Assembly (NCBI GenBank): GCA_035551355.1
Contig: DASZNF010000140.1
Coordinates: 16,246 to 80,245, forward strand
Origin: DATATV01 sp035551355
GTDB taxonomy: Bacteria > Actinomycetota > Actinomycetes > Mycobacteriales > Pseudonocardiaceae
DNA length: 64,000 nucleotides
Direction: 5' to 3'
In this document: in pieces, positions 63,640 through 64,000 of the stretch
Layout: every line of letters starts with the position of its first letter
Position numbering within the stretch: the first letter of the stretch is position 1
Program-made: the position numbers and the translations under genes
Notes under the pieces: generated by a model
Databases searched by the model: none
Told to the model about the DNA's origin: nothing
Seen by the model: only the letters and a program-made list of their open reading frames with translations

Positions 63640-64000
63640 GTGGACCTGATCGCACTGGAGGAGATTCGCCGGTTGAAGTACCGCTACCTGCGGTGCGTGG
63701 ACCTCAAGCTGTGGGACGAGTTCGCCGACACGTTCACCGAGGACGGCACCGCCAGCTACGGCACACCGGCGCTCGGCGAGACGATCGAGCTGACCGGCCG
63801 GGAGGCCATCGTCGGCTTCATGCGCGAGCGTCTGGGTCCCGAGATCATCACCACCCATGCGGCCGGCCAGCCCGAAATCGACATCGACGGGGACACCGCG
63901 ACCGGCACCTGGTTCTTCGAGGACACCGTGATCGCCACCGAACACCAGGTGATGATCCGCGGCGCCGCGTTCTACCAGGACACCTATCGCCGCGAGGCCG
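63640..64000 (+). CDS. SnoaL-like (NTF2-fold) protein, cut by window end
   Basis: GTG at 63640 follows AAGAAGG with 6-nt spacing and opens 120 codons to the window edge. The sequence LIALEEIRRLKYRYLRCVDL, KLWDEFADTFTEDGTASYG, TTHAAGQPEIDIDGDTATG and TWFFEDTVIA, ending AFYQDTYRRE, is the SnoaL_4 type of NTF2-like fold. Such proteins are cyclases, isomerases, dehydratases or ligand binders; the role here is open. Confidence 0.85.
   Translation, partial: MDLIALEEIRRLKYRYLRCVDLKLWDEFADTFTEDGTASYGTPALGETIELTGREAIVGFMRERLGPEIITTHAAGQPEIDIDGDTATGTWFFEDTVIATEHQVMIRGAAFYQDTYRREA

Overview
The window is 64 kb of high-GC actinobacterial chromosome. The order Pseudonocardiales (Amycolatopsis-like) is the best guess. 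This is an inference from gene content: the GlgE glucan pathway, a SigL-type sigma factor with a zinc-finger anti-sigma, a YbaB/WXG100-like pair, DivIVA and FHA proteins, many GTG starts and many leaderless starts. No rRNA, tRNA, CRISPR array, insertion sequence or phage gene was seen.

Layout. (1) 1-3690: the N-terminal part of a HAMP-array sensor kinase, divergent from a SpoIIE-type phosphatase and an RsbW-like ATPase. (2) 3587-21953: nine minus-strand genes for trehalose and alpha-glucan metabolism. From upstream to downstream they are malQ, treX/glgX, treY, treZ, a second glgX, glgE, treS, maltokinase and glgB. Both routes that connect trehalose with glucan (TreS-Mak-GlgE-GlgB and TreX-TreY-TreZ) lie side by side. 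(3) 22045-26663: an acyl-CoA ligase, a thioesterase, a TetR regulator and a divergent MFS transporter. (4) 26794-33944: an alpha/beta hydrolase with divergent AraC regulator, DUF2203, a tiny membrane peptide, an ECF sigma/anti-sigma pair, a CxxC hypothetical, a PrmC-like methyltransferase and a Gfo/Idh dehydrogenase. (5) 34001-40117: ROK regulator, two CrcB fluoride channels, an FTR1-like membrane protein, an MFS exporter, Lgt and an FHA protein. (6) 40229-46088: DUF4232 lipoprotein, truncated hemoglobin, the remnant of a flavohemoglobin, DivIVA, P450, a truncated methyltransferase, a repeat-tailed WXG100-like protein and YbaB. (7) 46275-52878: aldo/keto reductase, MFS, then a patatin - acyltransferase - GNAT - MenC/NAAAR operon. 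(8) 52902-57711: a compact phenolic-lipid-type cluster of type III PKS, ICMT-like methyltransferase, two flavoproteins and a divergent UbiA prenyltransferase. (9) 57864-64000: DCC protein, an esterase/MBL fusion, a Sua5/YciO protein, haloalkane dehalogenase, a membrane protein, a secreted EEP phosphatase and a SnoaL-like protein cut by the window end.

The most interesting system is the PKS-methyltransferase-flavoprotein-prenyltransferase cluster at 52.9-57.7 kb. It resembles the Streptomyces srsABC phenolic-lipid operon with an added prenyl-transfer step. Other points worth attention are a flavohemoglobin that has lost its middle, a scattered 13-bp palindrome (GTCCACTGTGGAC), a 131-bp perfect repeat inside the HAMP kinase, and several very small leader ORFs.
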